Source: DATFFO01 sp963772815 (GTDB lineage: Bacteria; Actinomycetota; Acidimicrobiia; Spongiisociales; ZC4RG35). Taken from it: DNA of 64,000 nt. Positions within the stretch are counted from its first letter, which is position 1; every line of letters starts with the position of its first letter. The notes under the pieces were generated by a model, which saw only the letters and a list, made by a program, of their open reading frames with translations, had not been told where the DNA came from and made no database searches. The position numbers and the translations under genes are program-made. Where the stretch lies: the NCBI GenBank assembly GCA_963772815.1, contig CAVYYV010000004.1, positions 372,001 to 436,000 of the forward strand. Direction: 5' to 3'. Positions 53,131 to 61,745 of the stretch are shown here, one piece after another.

Positions 53131-54594
53131 ATGTTCGCGGCAATGACTTCCATGGTGATGGTAGGGGCCGAGCCATGCCCGGTGCGGGTAGAGGCTCACG
53201 TGTCGGGCGCCAAGGACGTGTTCAAGCTGAGCGGTCTACCCGACACGGCCGTGCGAGAGGCAAAGGAAAGGGTACGGGCGGCGGTGTCCTCCTCTTCGAT
53301 GAGCTTCCCGGCCCGCCGGATCACAGTCAACCTGGCCCCGGCCGACGTTCCCAAGGGCGGTGCGGACTACGACCTCCCCATAGCCCTCGGTGTCCTCGGC
53401 GCGGTGGGGACCATCCCTCCGGTCCCGGTGGTGGCACTGGGCGAGCTGGCTCTGGATGGGTCGGTTCGGTCCGGTCGAGGAGCGCTCGGCGCAGCGATCG
53501 TTGCTGCCCGCCTCGGGGTCCCCTGCCTGGTCGCCGACGAGGCGGCCGCTGAGGCTGCCTCGGTGGCAGGAGCGGACGTGCGCCCCGTGCGTACCCTCGC
53601 AGAAGCGGTCGCCGTCGTGGCAGGTGCCGAGCCCCGAGCCATCGCCGCGTCCGCACCCCGGGTCTCGCCGCCCACCCCGGATCTAGCCGAGGTGCGGGGT
53701 CACCCGCTGGCGCGTCGTGCCCTCGAGGTGGCTGCGGCCGGGGGCCACCATCTCTTCTTCCACGGGCCACCGGGGTCGGGAAAGACGATGCTGGCTCGCC
53801 GGCTCCCCGGAGTCCTCCCGCCTCTGACGTCCCAGGAGGCCCTGGAGGCGGCTTGTGTGTGGGCGGCGTCGGGCCGAGAGCGTGGGGTCGATCCCAATCC
53901 GCCGTTCCGGGCGCCCCACCACACCGCCAGCCTGGCCGCCCTGGTCGGTGGCGGCACCGGCAGATTGGTCCCCGGCGAAATCTCTCTCGCCTGTCACGGG
54001 GTGCTATTTCTGGACGAGCTGGGTGAGTTTCCTGCCCGGACCCTCGACTCTCTTCGACAGCCGCTGGAAGAGGGATCGGTGGCGCTGGCTCGAAAGGGCA
54101 TGTCGATCACGTTCCCTGCCGCCGTGCAGCTGGTGGCGGCCTCCAACCCATGCCCGTGCGGGTACATAGGCGATCGAATCCAGTCTTGTCGGTGCCTTCC
54201 GGCCGGCGTGGCCCGATATCGCCGCCGCATCTCGGGGCCGCTCCTGGATCGGTTCGACCTGACGGTTCCGGTCAGGAGGCTGCATGCCGACGAGCTGCAA
54301 GGCCCCCCGGGAGAGCCCTCGGCCCATGTGGCCGCTCGGGTTGCGGCCGCCCGGGCCATCCAGGCCCGGCGAGGATCTCTCAATCGCTCCCTGGGCCGCG
54401 CCGAGCTCGATGATCTTCCCATGCATGGACCCGCCACCACCATCCTGGCTCGGGCCGTCGACTCGGCCGGCCTGACCGCACGTGGCTTCGATCGCATCCG
54501 CCGGGTGGCGCGGACTTTGGCCGACCTGGAGTCGGTCGAGGTGGTGGGAGAGGAACATGTGGCCGAGGCTCTGGCCCTGCGGGGGTCGTGGTGA
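53131..54594 (+). CDS. comM: YifB/ComM family Mg-chelatase-like AAA+ ATPase
   Basis: A 487-residue protein with an N-terminal Lon-like fold (VRVEAHVSGAKDVFKLSGLP, ADVPKGGADYDLPIALGVL). The AAA+ domain has Walker A FHGPPGSGKTMLARRLPGVL and Walker B GVLFLDELGEF, and the Cys-rich insert NPCPCGYIGDRIQSCRC. ComM is a branch-migration helicase for integrating DNA in natural transformation. It overlaps dprA by four bases, and both belong to DNA uptake and recombination. Confidence 0.93.
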   Translation: MFAAMTSMVMVGAEPCPVRVEAHVSGAKDVFKLSGLPDTAVREAKERVRAAVSSSSMSFPARRITVNLAPADVPKGGADYDLPIALGVLGAVGTIPPVPVVALGELALDGSVRSGRGALGAAIVAARLGVPCLVADEAAAEAASVAGADVRPVRTLAEAVAVVAGAEPRAIAASAPRVSPPTPDLAEVRGHPLARRALEVAAAGGHHLFFHGPPGSGKTMLARRLPGVLPPLTSQEALEAACVWAASGRERGVDPNPPFRAPHHTASLAALVGGGTGRLVPGEISLACHGVLFLDELGEFPARTLDSLRQPLEEGSVALARKGMSITFPAAVQLVAASNPCPCGYIGDRIQSCRCLPAGVARYRRRISGPLLDRFDLTVPVRRLHADELQGPPGEPSAHVAARVAAARAIQARRGSLNRSLGRAELDDLPMHGPATTILARAVDSAGLTARGFDRIRRVARTLADLESVEVVGEEHVAEALALRGSW

Positions 54595-55442
54595 GCGATG
54601 ACATCCGGATGGTCGAGAGGGGCGCCGGGGGGTTCCCATCCCTCCTCGAGGCCATTGCCGACCCGCCTCAGCGACTGTGGATGAGGGGAGAGCTGGATGG
54701 CTCACCCGGAGTGGCGATCGTCGGAACCCGACGTGCCACTCGCTATGGGCTGGGACTGGCGCGCGCCATGGGACGGGCCGTGGCGTCGGCGGGGTGGACC
54801 GTGGTCAGTGGCCTGGCCCGGGGAGTGGACGGTGAGGCACACAGGGGTGCCCTCGACGTCGCAGGGGTAGGTGTGGCGGTGCTCGGCTCGGGTATCGATG
54901 TCTGGTACCCGCCGGAGCACCGAGCTCTGGGCGAGAGTTTGATCGAGGCTGGGGGAGCGGTGGTCTCGGAGTTCCCGCCCGGCTCCCGGCCGGAACCGTG
55001 GCACTTTCCCGCCCGCAACCGGCTCATCTCGGGACTGAGTGCTGTGGTGGTCGTGACCGAGGCGGCGGATCGCGGCGGTGCCCTCATAACCGCCCGTCTG
55101 GCCGCCGAGCAGGGGCGGGATGTGTTCGCCGTTCCGGGCGACGTGGGGCGCAACACCTCCCGGGGCACCAACCTGCTGATTCGGGACGGGGCAGTGCCCG
55201 TGCTCGGTGCGGACGACCTGCTCGAAGCGCTGTCACTGGTGATGGGGCCTCCGCCCGTAGAGCGTGAAGAAGCTTCGGTCCTCTCGGCCCTGGGCCTCTC
55301 GATCCCCGACGGTGTCGCTCCCGTCGAGGTAGTTGTGGAGGCGAATGGAGGTGACGCGGCCGCGGTCCTGCGATCCCTGGGCCGGCTCGAGATGGAGGGT
55401 CGGATCCGAATAGATCGCGGCCAGGTGACCCTGATCGGTTGA
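54591..55442 (+). CDS. dprA: DNA-processing protein DprA
   Basis: Loads RecA on incoming single-stranded DNA. The Rossmann core has VAIVGTRRATRYGLGLARAM, VSGLARGVDGEAHRGAL and GSGIDVWYPPEHRALGESL, then FPARNRLISGLS and RGGALITARLA. A short winged-helix-like C-terminus follows. GTG 54591 overlaps the comM stop; GTG 54588 is the alternative. About 283 residues, family length. Confidence 0.94.
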   Translation: MSDDIRMVERGAGGFPSLLEAIADPPQRLWMRGELDGSPGVAIVGTRRATRYGLGLARAMGRAVASAGWTVVSGLARGVDGEAHRGALDVAGVGVAVLGSGIDVWYPPEHRALGESLIEAGGAVVSEFPPGSRPEPWHFPARNRLISGLSAVVVVTEAADRGGALITARLAAEQGRDVFAVPGDVGRNTSRGTNLLIRDGAVPVLGADDLLEALSLVMGPPPVEREEASVLSALGLSIPDGVAPVEVVVEANGGDAAAVLRSLGRLEMEGRIRIDRGQVTLIG

Positions 55443-55445
55443 AGA

Positions 55446-55467
55446 ACCGCCTAATCCGATTGGCGGT
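55446..55467. terminator. Inverted repeat directly after dprA
   Basis: ACCGCC at 55446-55451 pairs with GGCGGT at 55462-55467, and inner AATC with GATT, with one bulged T and a one-base centre. The loop is too tight for an ordinary hairpin, and no T-run follows. It could be a weak terminator or, as a near-perfect dyad, an operator for the next gene. Confidence 0.3.
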
Positions 55468-55470
55468 GTT

Positions 55471-55496
55471 CTACCCTGCCACCGTCCTACCCTGCC
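55471..55496 (+). repeat. Ten-base direct repeat upstream of the sigma factor gene
   Basis: CTACCCTGCC occurs at 55471-55480 and again at 55487-55496, with a 16-base period. It lies 77 bases before the whiG-like start and could be a paired regulator site or chance. Confidence 0.35.
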
Positions 55497-55572
55497 GATG
55501 GACAGAGGTCGTGAGCGCCATCTGCTCACGTCTTCCTACACTCAGACCGAAGGAAGAGAGCAAGGATCCCGA

Positions 55573-56355
55573 ATGGCAGATCGCGCCGCGGGCGATCAAA
55601 CCACCGACATCGACAAGGTGTGGCGCCAGTTCAAGCAGTCGGGCGCCGATGACCTGCGCGAGAGTCTGATTCTCCACTACTCACCGTTGGTCAAGTTCGT
55701 AGCCGGCCGTGTCGGGGCCGGGCTACCTCGCAACGTGGACCAGAACGATCTCGCCTCGTACGGAGTCTTCGGGCTGATCGATGCCATCGACAAATTCGAG
55801 CCCGAGCGGGGCTTCAAGTTCGAGACCTACGCCATCAATCGGATCCGGGGCTCGATTCTTGACGGCCTCCGCTCCCTCGACTGGGTTCCCAGGTCGGTGC
55901 GTGCCAAGGCCCGCGAGATCGAGCGTGCCATCGCCGAGTTGGAGCACAAGCTGGGCCGCAGCCCCACCGACGAGGAACTGGCCGAGAAGCTCCAGACCGA
56001 CCTCGAGACGATTCAGGACGATCTGGCCGAGATCTCCCAACTCGGTTTCGCGGCCTTGGACCAGACGGTCGGATCTGGCGAGACGACCACCACCCTCAAG
56101 GATCTGGTGGCAGATCCCGGAGGTATATCACCTGAGGCCGCCTTCCAGGCAGAAGAGACCCGGCGAATGCTGGTCGACTCGATCAACCGCCTCCCCGACC
56201 GGGAGCGCCTGGTCGTGACCCTCTACTACTACGAGGGGTTGACTCTGGCCGAGATAGGCGACGTTCTCGGTGTTACCGAGTCCCGGGTGTGCCAGATCCA
56301 CGCCAAGACGGTGATGTCGCTTCGCAACCGCCTCGCCGAGCCGACCATTCTCTGA
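55573..56355 (+). CDS. whiG: WhiG/FliA-type RNA polymerase sigma factor
   Basis: About 260 residues, sigma-70 group 3. Region 2 has LVKFVAGRVGAGLPRNVDQNDL, then FGLIDAIDKFEPERGFKFET and RIRGSILDGLRSLDWVPRSV. Region 3 has LEHKLGRSPTDEELAEKL. Region 4 has RLPDRERLVVTLYYYEGLTL and EIGDVLGVTESRVCQIHA. ATG 55573 has an AAGGA ribosome site. Its place just before rpsB matches Streptomyces whiG; no flagellar gene is in the window. Targets are unknown. Confidence 0.92.
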   Translation: MADRAAGDQTTDIDKVWRQFKQSGADDLRESLILHYSPLVKFVAGRVGAGLPRNVDQNDLASYGVFGLIDAIDKFEPERGFKFETYAINRIRGSILDGLRSLDWVPRSVRAKAREIERAIAELEHKLGRSPTDEELAEKLQTDLETIQDDLAEISQLGFAALDQTVGSGETTTTLKDLVADPGGISPEAAFQAEETRRMLVDSINRLPDRERLVVTLYYYEGLTLAEIGDVLGVTESRVCQIHAKTVMSLRNRLAEPTIL

Positions 56356-56367
56356 CCGCAACCAGAT

Positions 56368-56385
56368 TTCCGCCCGGTGGCGGAA
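56368..56385. terminator. Perfect inverted repeat after whiG
   Basis: TTCCGCC and GGCGGAA (7 bases each) flank a 4-base loop 12 bases after the whiG stop. There is no T-run, as is common for actinobacterial terminators. Confidence 0.45.
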
Positions 56386-56428
56386 TCGAACTGCCACTGG
56401 CCGGCTTCGAGGGCGGCCGGGCCAGGGG

Positions 56429-56434
56429 TATGCT
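56429..56434 (+). promoter_or_regulatory. Candidate -10 box for rpsB-tsf
   Basis: TATGCT with TTCGAG 17 bases upstream (56406-56411) as a weak -35. It would give a leader of about 115 bases before rpsB, in which I recognise no known regulatory RNA. Confidence 0.4.
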
Positions 56435-56557
56435 TACCGCCATCACACACATGCACCCGCCCTCACTGGTGGGCCGTTGGCGGTCCTGAAGGGCGCGTCC
56501 GAGCGACGTGGCGGGTCACCGCCGGTGGATGGAGGAACCAACCAGGAAAGGAAGACC

Positions 56558-57301
56558 ATGAGTGCTGTCTCCATGAAACAGCTCCTGGAGGCCGGCGTCC
56601 ACTTCGGGCACCAGACGCAACGCTGGAACCCCAAAATGCAGCCGTACATCTACGGCGAGCGCAACGGCATCCACATCATCGATCTGCGTCAGACCGTGGA
56701 ACAGGTCGATCGGGCGACGGAATTCGTCAAGAAGATCGCCTCCGAGGGGGGCACTGTCCTCTTCGTGGGCACCAAGAAGCAGGCCCAAGCTCCGGTCGCC
56801 GAACACGCACAGCGGTCCCAGAGCCCCTTTGTCACCTACCGGTGGCTGGGTGGGATGCTGACCAACTTCACCACTATCCAGAAACGTATCTTCTATCTCA
56901 AGGAGCTCCGCCAGATGGAGGAGACCGAGGAGATCAACGCCCTCCCCAAGAAGGAGAGGCTGCGTCTTCGCCGCGAGCGCGAGAAACTCGAGATGAACCT
57001 GGGGGGTGTGGCCGAGATGACCCGTCTGCCAGATGCCCTGTTCATAGTGGACGTCAACACCGAGACGACCGCTGTGGCGGAGGCGGCACGCCTCCGCATT
57101 CCAGTCATCGCCCTGGTCGACTCCAACTCAGATCCGGATGACATCGAATTCGTCATCCCCGGCAATGATGATGCGATCCGATCGGCAGATCTCGTGGCGG
57201 GTGTCATCGCCGAGGCGGTCATTGCCGGGCGGGACATCGCCTCCAAGCGCCGGGTGATCAAGGCCGAGGGCGACGACCGCAAGGAGCCGGTCGATGCCTG
57301 A
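56558..57301 (+). CDS. rpsB: 30S ribosomal protein S2 (uS2)
   Basis: A 247-residue uS2: SMKQLLEAGVHFGHQTQRWN, YGERNGIHIIDLRQT, and PVIALVDSNSDPDDIEFVIP. ATG 56558 has a strong AGGAAAGGAAG ribosome site. Its stop overlaps the tsf start by eight bases. It heads rpsB-tsf-pyrH-frr. Confidence 0.97.
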   Translation: MSAVSMKQLLEAGVHFGHQTQRWNPKMQPYIYGERNGIHIIDLRQTVEQVDRATEFVKKIASEGGTVLFVGTKKQAQAPVAEHAQRSQSPFVTYRWLGGMLTNFTTIQKRIFYLKELRQMEETEEINALPKKERLRLRREREKLEMNLGGVAEMTRLPDALFIVDVNTETTAVAEAARLRIPVIALVDSNSDPDDIEFVIPGNDDAIRSADLVAGVIAEAVIAGRDIASKRRVIKAEGDDRKEPVDA

Positions 57302-57911
57302 CGTTTCTGCAAAGGAGATCCAGACCCTCCGCCAGGAGGCGGGAGTCGGGATGCTGGATGCCAAGAATGCCCTCGTCGAGACCGAAGGGGATTTCGAAGC
57401 CGCATTCGACCTTCTGCGCGAGCGCGGGCTGGCCAAGGCCGCCAAGCGCGCCGATCGTGAAGCCAGTGAAGGGACAGTTGGCTTTTACCTGCACTACCAG
57501 AACGACCGCCCGGTGGTCGGGGTGCTGGTTGAGCTGGCGTGTGAAACCGACTTCGTGGCCAAGAGCGACGAGTTCAAGGATGTGGCCAACGACATCGCCA
57601 TGCACGTGTCGTGGGGCAACCCGCGCTGGGTGCAGCGTGACGACGTCGACGAGGACGATCTGGCCAAGGAGCGGGAAATCGTCACCCGTCAGGCACAGAC
57701 CGAGGGCAAACCCGAGCAGGTCATCCCCAAGATCGTGGAGGGTCGCCTGGAGAAGTTCTATCAGGAAAACGTCCTGTACGAGCAACCCTTCGTCAACTCC
57801 GACAAGTTCGAGGGCACGGTCGGCGAGATGGTGTCCAAAATCGGATCCAAGATGGGCGAGAACATCTCGGTTCGTCGTGTGGAGCGAGTGGCTATCGGAG
57901 AGGGCTCCTGA
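57294..57911 (+). CDS. tsf: Translation elongation factor Ts
   Basis: Nucleotide exchange factor for EF-Tu. The 205-residue protein has the UBA-like start LRQEAGVGMLDAKNALVETE and the signature ELACETDFVAKSDEFKDVA, then a C-terminal QPFVNSDKFEGTVGEM. It is a short form with one dimerisation subdomain reduced, as in many actinobacteria. It is followed after two bases by pyrH. Confidence 0.96.
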   Translation: MPDVSAKEIQTLRQEAGVGMLDAKNALVETEGDFEAAFDLLRERGLAKAAKRADREASEGTVGFYLHYQNDRPVVGVLVELACETDFVAKSDEFKDVANDIAMHVSWGNPRWVQRDDVDEDDLAKEREIVTRQAQTEGKPEQVIPKIVEGRLEKFYQENVLYEQPFVNSDKFEGTVGEMVSKIGSKMGENISVRRVERVAIGEGS

Positions 57912-57913
57912 GG

Positions 57914-58630
57914 ATGCCGGCGGGGCGCCGTCGGGTACTGCTCAAACTGTCCGGTGAAGCCTTCGCCGACCCGGCGGTCGGTTACGGAATCGACCCCGTC
58001 ACCGTGAAGCGGGTGGCGGGAGAAGTGGCGGAAGCCCATTCGCACGGTGTCGAGATGGCGATAGTGGTGGGCGGAGGCAACATCTTTCGTGGCGTCTCCC
58101 AGGCGGCCAAGGGCATGGATCCCGCCGCGGCCGACTCGATGGGAATGCTGGCCACGGTGATCAATGCCTTGGCGCTGCGCGACGCGTTGGAGAAGACAGG
58201 CGTCCCGACCCGGGTGCAGTCGGCCATCACCATGCAGCAGCTGGCCGAGCCGTACATTCGGCTCAAGGCCATCCGGCATCTCGAGAAGGGACGGGTCGTG
58301 ATCTTTGCCGCCGGCACGGGCAATCCATTCTTCACGACCGACACGACGGCGGCATTGCGTGCCGTGGAGGTGGGTGCCGAAGCGTTGCTCAAGGCCTCGA
58401 AGGTAGACGGGATCTACGATGCCGATCCGTCGACGAACCCTGCCGCCAACCGCCTCAACGAGTTGACCTACATGGAGTTTCTCTCCCGCGACCTCCGTGT
58501 CATGGACTCGACCGCGGTCACGATGGCCAAAGAGCACCGGGTCCCCATCGTCGTCTTCGACATGACCGAGCCCGGCATGATCGTTCGGGCCTGTCTGGGC
58601 GAGGAGCCCATAGGCACAGTGGTTCACTGA
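57914..58630 (+). CDS. pyrH: UMP kinase
   Basis: Phosphorylates UMP to UDP. At 238 residues it opens RVLLKLSGEAFADPAVGYGI and has IVVGGGNIFRGVSQAAKGMD, MGMLATVINALALRDAL, GTGNPFFTTDTTAALRAVE and DGIYDADPSTNP. All are hallmarks of the bacterial amino-acid-kinase-fold enzyme. Its place between tsf and frr is canonical. Confidence 0.97.
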   Translation: MPAGRRRVLLKLSGEAFADPAVGYGIDPVTVKRVAGEVAEAHSHGVEMAIVVGGGNIFRGVSQAAKGMDPAAADSMGMLATVINALALRDALEKTGVPTRVQSAITMQQLAEPYIRLKAIRHLEKGRVVIFAAGTGNPFFTTDTTAALRAVEVGAEALLKASKVDGIYDADPSTNPAANRLNELTYMEFLSRDLRVMDSTAVTMAKEHRVPIVVFDMTEPGMIVRACLGEEPIGTVVH

Positions 58631-58685
58631 CCGCGGGCACGGACAACCACTATCGTGGCGAGCCAGACGGACCGGGAAGGCGGCA

Positions 58686-59237
58686 ATGATCGATGACCTA
58701 CTAGGAGACGCGGGCGAGAAGATGGCTCAGGCCGTGGAGTTCGTTGCCTCCGAGTTCGCCACGGTCCGCACAGGCCGGGCCAACCCGCAGATCCTGAGCC
58801 GGATCACGGTCGAGTACTACGGCCAGCCCACGCCACTCCAGCAGCTGGCCTCGATCTCGGTGCCGGAGCCCAGGCTGCTCGTGGTCTCTCCGTTTGACCG
58901 ATCGACGATTTCCGATATCGAGCGCTCGATCAGCGTTTCGGACCTGGGGCTCAATCCGGGCAACGACGGCCAGGTCATACGCCTCGCCTTCCCACCCCTC
59001 ACCGAGGAGCGGCGCGATGAGTTGGTCAAGGTGGTGAGGCACATGGCAGAGGAAGGCCGGGTGGCGGTTCGCAACATCCGACGTCATGCCAAGTCAGACA
59101 TGGAGGCTCTGCACGGCGAGATATCCGACGACGACATCCGACGAGCCGAGTCCGACCTCCAGGATGTGACCGATTCCCACATCGGCCGCATCGACCACCT
59201 GCTGGAGAACAAAGAAGCCGAATTGCGCGAGGTATGA
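58686..59237 (+). CDS. frr: Ribosome recycling factor
   Basis: Splits post-termination ribosomes with EF-G. The 183-residue protein has EFATVRTGRANPQILSRITV, YYGQPTPLQQLASISVPEPR, and GNDGQVIRLAFPPLTEERRD, then the helical hairpin VRNIRRHAKSDMEAL. It is followed after 27 bases by cdsA. Confidence 0.97.
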   Translation: MIDDLLGDAGEKMAQAVEFVASEFATVRTGRANPQILSRITVEYYGQPTPLQQLASISVPEPRLLVVSPFDRSTISDIERSISVSDLGLNPGNDGQVIRLAFPPLTEERRDELVKVVRHMAEEGRVAVRNIRRHAKSDMEALHGEISDDDIRRAESDLQDVTDSHIGRIDHLLENKEAELREV

Positions 59238-59264
59238 GGTGCAAGCAGCTTCACGAGGCGTGAG

Positions 59265-60566
59265 ATGAGCGACGATCGCCCCAGGTTCCGTCGACCGTGG
59301 GAAGAGCCGCTTGACGAGAACTCTCCCGCCGAGTCTTCGGGCCCGCAGGAGCCGGACAACGGCCCAGACCAGACGTCGTCTGACGCACAAGAGGCCGCCG
59401 CCGATACCCAAGAGGCGGCCCCACCACCCCCGGCGGAAGACGAGGCCACAGCCGAGGAAACGATTTTGCCCGGCGCCGGTCCCGAGCCCGATGTCACCGC
59501 CGACGCCGAGCTGGCCGACTGGGAGGCGATGAGCACCGGACCCACCAGCCTGGACGACTTCTCCTCGGAGACCTATGCCGCCGCCACCACCGAGGAGTAC
59601 CGGGGTCTGGCCGAGGAGATCAGCCGGCTCAAGGAAACCACGTTCGAGCGTCAAGCGGTTTCGGCCACGATCGCCGGGGTCGACACGGGCCTCGTCGGGT
59701 TCGAGGACGTGACCGGCCGGCGCGGCCTCACCGAAGAGGACGTGGAGGCCGAGGAACAGGCCCGCTCGTCCGACTTGGCTTTGAGAGTGGGCACGGCACT
59801 GGGTCTGATCGCTCTCCTGGTCGGGAGCCTCTACCTGGGCGGATGGTGGTTCACGGCCTTCCTCGCACTCCTGATGGTCGTCTCGTTGGGCGAGTTCTAC
59901 GCCACGCTGCGCAAGGTCGGTTACTCACCGCTCGCCCTGGTCGGCCTGCTGGGGGTGTTGATCACCCCTCTCCTCGTCCAATCCTCCGGTCTGTTCTCGA
60001 TGGCGGGCGTCCTGGTCACCGCCTCCGTGATCGTCGTACTGGTCTATTCCATCCTCCCTCGCCGGGCCCCACTGGACAATGCCGCTGTGACCGTGTTTGG
60101 GATGTTGTGGGTGGCGTTGCTCGCCTTCGCCGTGCAGATCGCCGGCGGTCCCCATCCGGTGGCCTATGTGCTGTTGGTCGGCTTCGTAACCGCAATCGTC
60201 GATGTGGGCTCGTATTTCATCGGGCGCGGCTTCGGTCGTCGCCTGCTTGCGCCCCACCTCTCGCCGAACAAGACGGTCGAGGGGTTCCTGGGCGGTCTGG
60301 TTGCCGGGGTGGCAGCCGGTGCGGTCCTCTCCACCTTTCCGCCCTATGCGGATCTGGGGTTCAGGGGGGTCCTGGCCCTGTCCACCCTGATGGCCCTGAT
60401 CGGCCCGCTCGGGGACCTGGCCGAATCGATGATCAAGCGGTCACTGGGTGTCAAGGACATGGGATCGGTTCTGCCCGGGCACGGCGGGATGCTGGATCGA
60501 ATCGACAGCTTCCTATTCACAGTCCCGGCTGCCTATGTCTTCCTGCTCGTAGTCGGCATTCTCTGA
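59265..60566 (+). CDS. cdsA: Phosphatidate cytidylyltransferase with long acidic N-terminal extension
   Basis: Makes CDP-diacylglycerol for phospholipids. The 433-residue protein begins with about 165 mostly acidic, Pro/Ala/Glu-rich residues predicted disordered. Then come about eight membrane segments (LRVGTALGLIALLVGSLYLG onward) and the family signature SMIKRSLGVKDMGSVLPGHG with GGMLDRID. The catalytic C-terminal half is intact; the extension is unusually long and its role is unknown. The gene is 6 bases before dxr. Confidence 0.94.
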   Translation: MSDDRPRFRRPWEEPLDENSPAESSGPQEPDNGPDQTSSDAQEAAADTQEAAPPPPAEDEATAEETILPGAGPEPDVTADAELADWEAMSTGPTSLDDFSSETYAAATTEEYRGLAEEISRLKETTFERQAVSATIAGVDTGLVGFEDVTGRRGLTEEDVEAEEQARSSDLALRVGTALGLIALLVGSLYLGGWWFTAFLALLMVVSLGEFYATLRKVGYSPLALVGLLGVLITPLLVQSSGLFSMAGVLVTASVIVVLVYSILPRRAPLDNAAVTVFGMLWVALLAFAVQIAGGPHPVAYVLLVGFVTAIVDVGSYFIGRGFGRRLLAPHLSPNKTVEGFLGGLVAGVAAGAVLSTFPPYADLGFRGVLALSTLMALIGPLGDLAESMIKRSLGVKDMGSVLPGHGGMLDRIDSFLFTVPAAYVFLLVVGIL

Positions 60567-60572
60567 CTCCCC

Positions 60573-61718
60573 ATGCTTCCCCTGGTCATCCTGGGAGCGA
60601 CCGGGTCGATCGGCCTCCAGACCCTGGAAGTGGCCGACAAACGGGGCTACGAGGTGGTTGGGCTGGCGGCGGGCCATCCATCTGCCGAATTGGCGGAGAT
60701 CGCCCGGCGACACCCCAACGCCACCGTGGCCGTCGCAGGCGGCTCGTCCGAGGAGGCTGATCACCTCGCCCGGCTCGTTCCGAACCAAGTCTCCGTCGGT
60801 GACGAGGCGGTCACCGCACTGGCTTCGACTCCGAAGCAGGTAGTGGTGAACGGGATCGTCGGCATCGCCGGCCTCGGGGCGACGCTGGCAGGGCTGGAGG
60901 CGGGCAACAGGGTCGCCCTGGCGAACAAGGAGAGCATGGTCGTTGCGGGCAACCTGGTTACCGGGGCCGTTGCTCGAGGCGGAGGCGAGCTGATCCCGGT
61001 CGACTCCGAGCATTCGGCTCTCTTCCAGTGCCTGCGAGGTGAGACGCTCGACGATGTTCGCCGCGTGGTCCTGACTGCATCCGGGGGCCCTTTCCGGGGA
61101 TGGAAGAGGTCACAGCTGGCGGATGTGACTCCCGAGCAAGCGTTGGCTCATCCCACGTGGAATATGGGCGGCCGGATAACGATCGACTCGGCCACATTGG
61201 TGAACAAGGGCCTGGAGGTGATAGAGGCCCATCATCTGTTCGGGCTGGGATTCGACCGGATAGAAGTGGTCGTTCATCCCGACTCCATCGTCCACTCGGC
61301 CGTCGAGTTCGTCGATGGATCTCTGAAGGCGCATCTCGGTCATCCCGACATGCGGATACCGATCCAGTACGCACTCACGCACCCCCGTCGGGCCACCGGC
61401 CCCGGAAGTGCGTTCACGCTGGCGGGCATAGAGCTGACGTTCCACCAGGTCGATCGGGCCACCTTCCCGGCCCTGGACCTGGCTTACGACGTGGGGAGGC
61501 GCGGAGGCTCAGGTCCGGCCGTGTTCAACGCCGCCGACGAAGTGGCCGTGGCCGCGTTTTTGGATCACCGGATTCCGTTTCTGTCGATCGTCGATGTGGT
61601 GGCCAACACCGTCGAGGGATTGCCTCCCACACCCGTCGAGACCCTGACCGACGTTCAGGGCGTGGATGGGGCGGCCCGCCGGGTGGCCTCCGACCTGGTT
61701 GCCCGGTACTCCCGCTAG
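60573..61718 (+). CDS. dxr: 1-deoxy-D-xylulose 5-phosphate reductoisomerase
   Basis: The first committed step of the MEP isoprenoid pathway. The 381-residue protein has the NADPH fold ILGATGSIGLQTLEVADKRG, then NGIVGIAGLGATLAGLEAG, LANKESMVVAG, PVDSEHSALFQCL (metal site), SGGPFRGW and HPTWNMGGRITIDSATLVNK. ispG, a later step of the same pathway, lies 1.2 kb downstream past rip1. Confidence 0.97.
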   Translation: MLPLVILGATGSIGLQTLEVADKRGYEVVGLAAGHPSAELAEIARRHPNATVAVAGGSSEEADHLARLVPNQVSVGDEAVTALASTPKQVVVNGIVGIAGLGATLAGLEAGNRVALANKESMVVAGNLVTGAVARGGGELIPVDSEHSALFQCLRGETLDDVRRVVLTASGGPFRGWKRSQLADVTPEQALAHPTWNMGGRITIDSATLVNKGLEVIEAHHLFGLGFDRIEVVVHPDSIVHSAVEFVDGSLKAHLGHPDMRIPIQYALTHPRRATGPGSAFTLAGIELTFHQVDRATFPALDLAYDVGRRGGSGPAVFNAADEVAVAAFLDHRIPFLSIVDVVANTVEGLPPTPVETLTDVQGVDGAARRVASDLVARYSR

Positions 61719-61745
61719 CCCCTCCCGAGCAGCTACCTTGAGTCC

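Noticed and set aside
57294..57911. Thought that tsf might be truncated (205 residues)
   Set aside because: Both N-terminal and C-terminal motifs are intact, and short EF-Ts forms are common in related phyla.
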